A DNA stretch of 22,567 bases from positions 1 to 22,567 of the forward strand of contig JBCBZH010000035.1 in the NCBI GenBank assembly GCA_039815415.1, written 5' to 3'. Position 1 is the stretch's first letter. Each line of letters begins with the position of its first letter. The translations under genes and the position numbers were made by a program. A model generated the notes under the pieces. The model saw nothing but the letters and a program-made list of their open reading frames with translations. It ran no database searches and was not told the origin of the DNA. Positions 22,398 through 22,567 of the stretch are shown in pieces. The stretch comes from JBCBZH01 sp039815415 (lineage in GTDB: Bacteria > Bacteroidota > Rhodothermia > Rhodothermales > Rubricoccaceae).

Positions 22398-22567
22398 TCA
22401 GGCGACGGTCTCAACGGGAAGACCGGTTTCCACAGGGCCGGTCTCGCGATAGCGCGGGAACCGGTCGTTGATGTAGGTCACATCGACGCCCTGCGATGCG
22501 AGAAACGCGCTGGCGACAGGGGCGCGCACGCCGCTCTGGCAGTGCACGAGAAGGGGCTGGTCGGGCG
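22398..22567 (-). CDS. C-terminal end of a second rhodanese-domain protein (cut by window edge)
   Basis: The last 55 codons of a minus-strand gene, ending at TGA 22400-22398. It starts PDQPLLVHCQSGVRAPVASA and continues FLASQGVDVTYINDRF, which is the end of a rhodanese domain with an active-site loop CQSGVRA. The order fits the C-terminal rhodanese domain of MBL-fold persulfide dioxygenase-type proteins or a free-standing rhodanese; the visible part cannot decide. Tail: RYRETGPVETGLPVETVA. With the next gene it forms a tandem rhodanese pair. Confidence 0.8.
   Translation of the reverse strand, partial: PDQPLLVHCQSGVRAPVASAFLASQGVDVTYINDRFPRYRETGPVETGLPVETVA

Overview
The window is GC-rich chromosomal DNA (about two thirds G+C in the core genes). 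Almost none of its genes has a recognisable Shine-Dalgarno sequence, and several appear to start with GTG or TTG. It carries a rod-type elongasome pair (PBP2, RodA), FtsX, a MacA/TolC-type efflux set, lipoproteins and many secreted proteases. Together these suggest a Gram-negative, GC-rich member of the Bacteroidota/Rhodothermota group (Rhodothermales or Rubricoccaceae-like). That placement is inferred from gene content and style, not from a marker gene.

Layout. 1-3833 (+): the end of an unresolved upstream gene, then mrdA (PBP2) and rodA. 3834-4449: a 616-bp gene-free stretch packed with interspersed repeats. 4450-6168 (+): argS, whose stop codon directly abuts the stop of a convergent Ig-like lipoprotein gene (6169-7014, -). 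7126-8022 (+): ftsX. 8074-8706 (-): a MarC-family membrane protein. 13090 to 8863 (-): an export operon of TolC-like outer-membrane protein, MacA/HlyD-like adaptor, MacB/LolD-type ATPase and a small three-helix membrane protein, with no recognisable ABC permease. 13173-13621 (-): a tRNA-Ser(UGA) gene followed five bases later by a PD-(D/E)XK nuclease-like frame that has no normal start codon.

13803-20339 is a protease block. A metacaspase-like putative lipoprotein is paired in an operon with a single-pass membrane protein. A second, secreted metacaspase-like protein with a long C-terminal extension is divergent from them across 122 bp. A secreted metzincin-type metalloprotease with PPC-like domains follows. 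This block is the best candidate for an undescribed system: two exported caspase-fold proteases and a membrane protein with anti-sigma-like topology share one divergent control region.

20353-22567 (-): a protein fusing a 4Fe-4S domain to two CDGSH domains, a sterol desaturase/fatty acid hydroxylase family protein, and two consecutive rhodanese-domain genes, the last cut by the window edge.

A short sequence, CGCCAGCTCGAG or its reverse complement, recurs at least twelve times in intergenic DNA, mostly just past gene 3' ends. Once it forms a hairpin with a T6 tail, a good intrinsic terminator; once it forms a perfect 12-bp hairpin without a T tract. It coexists with other palindromic interspersed repeats around rodA and argS.
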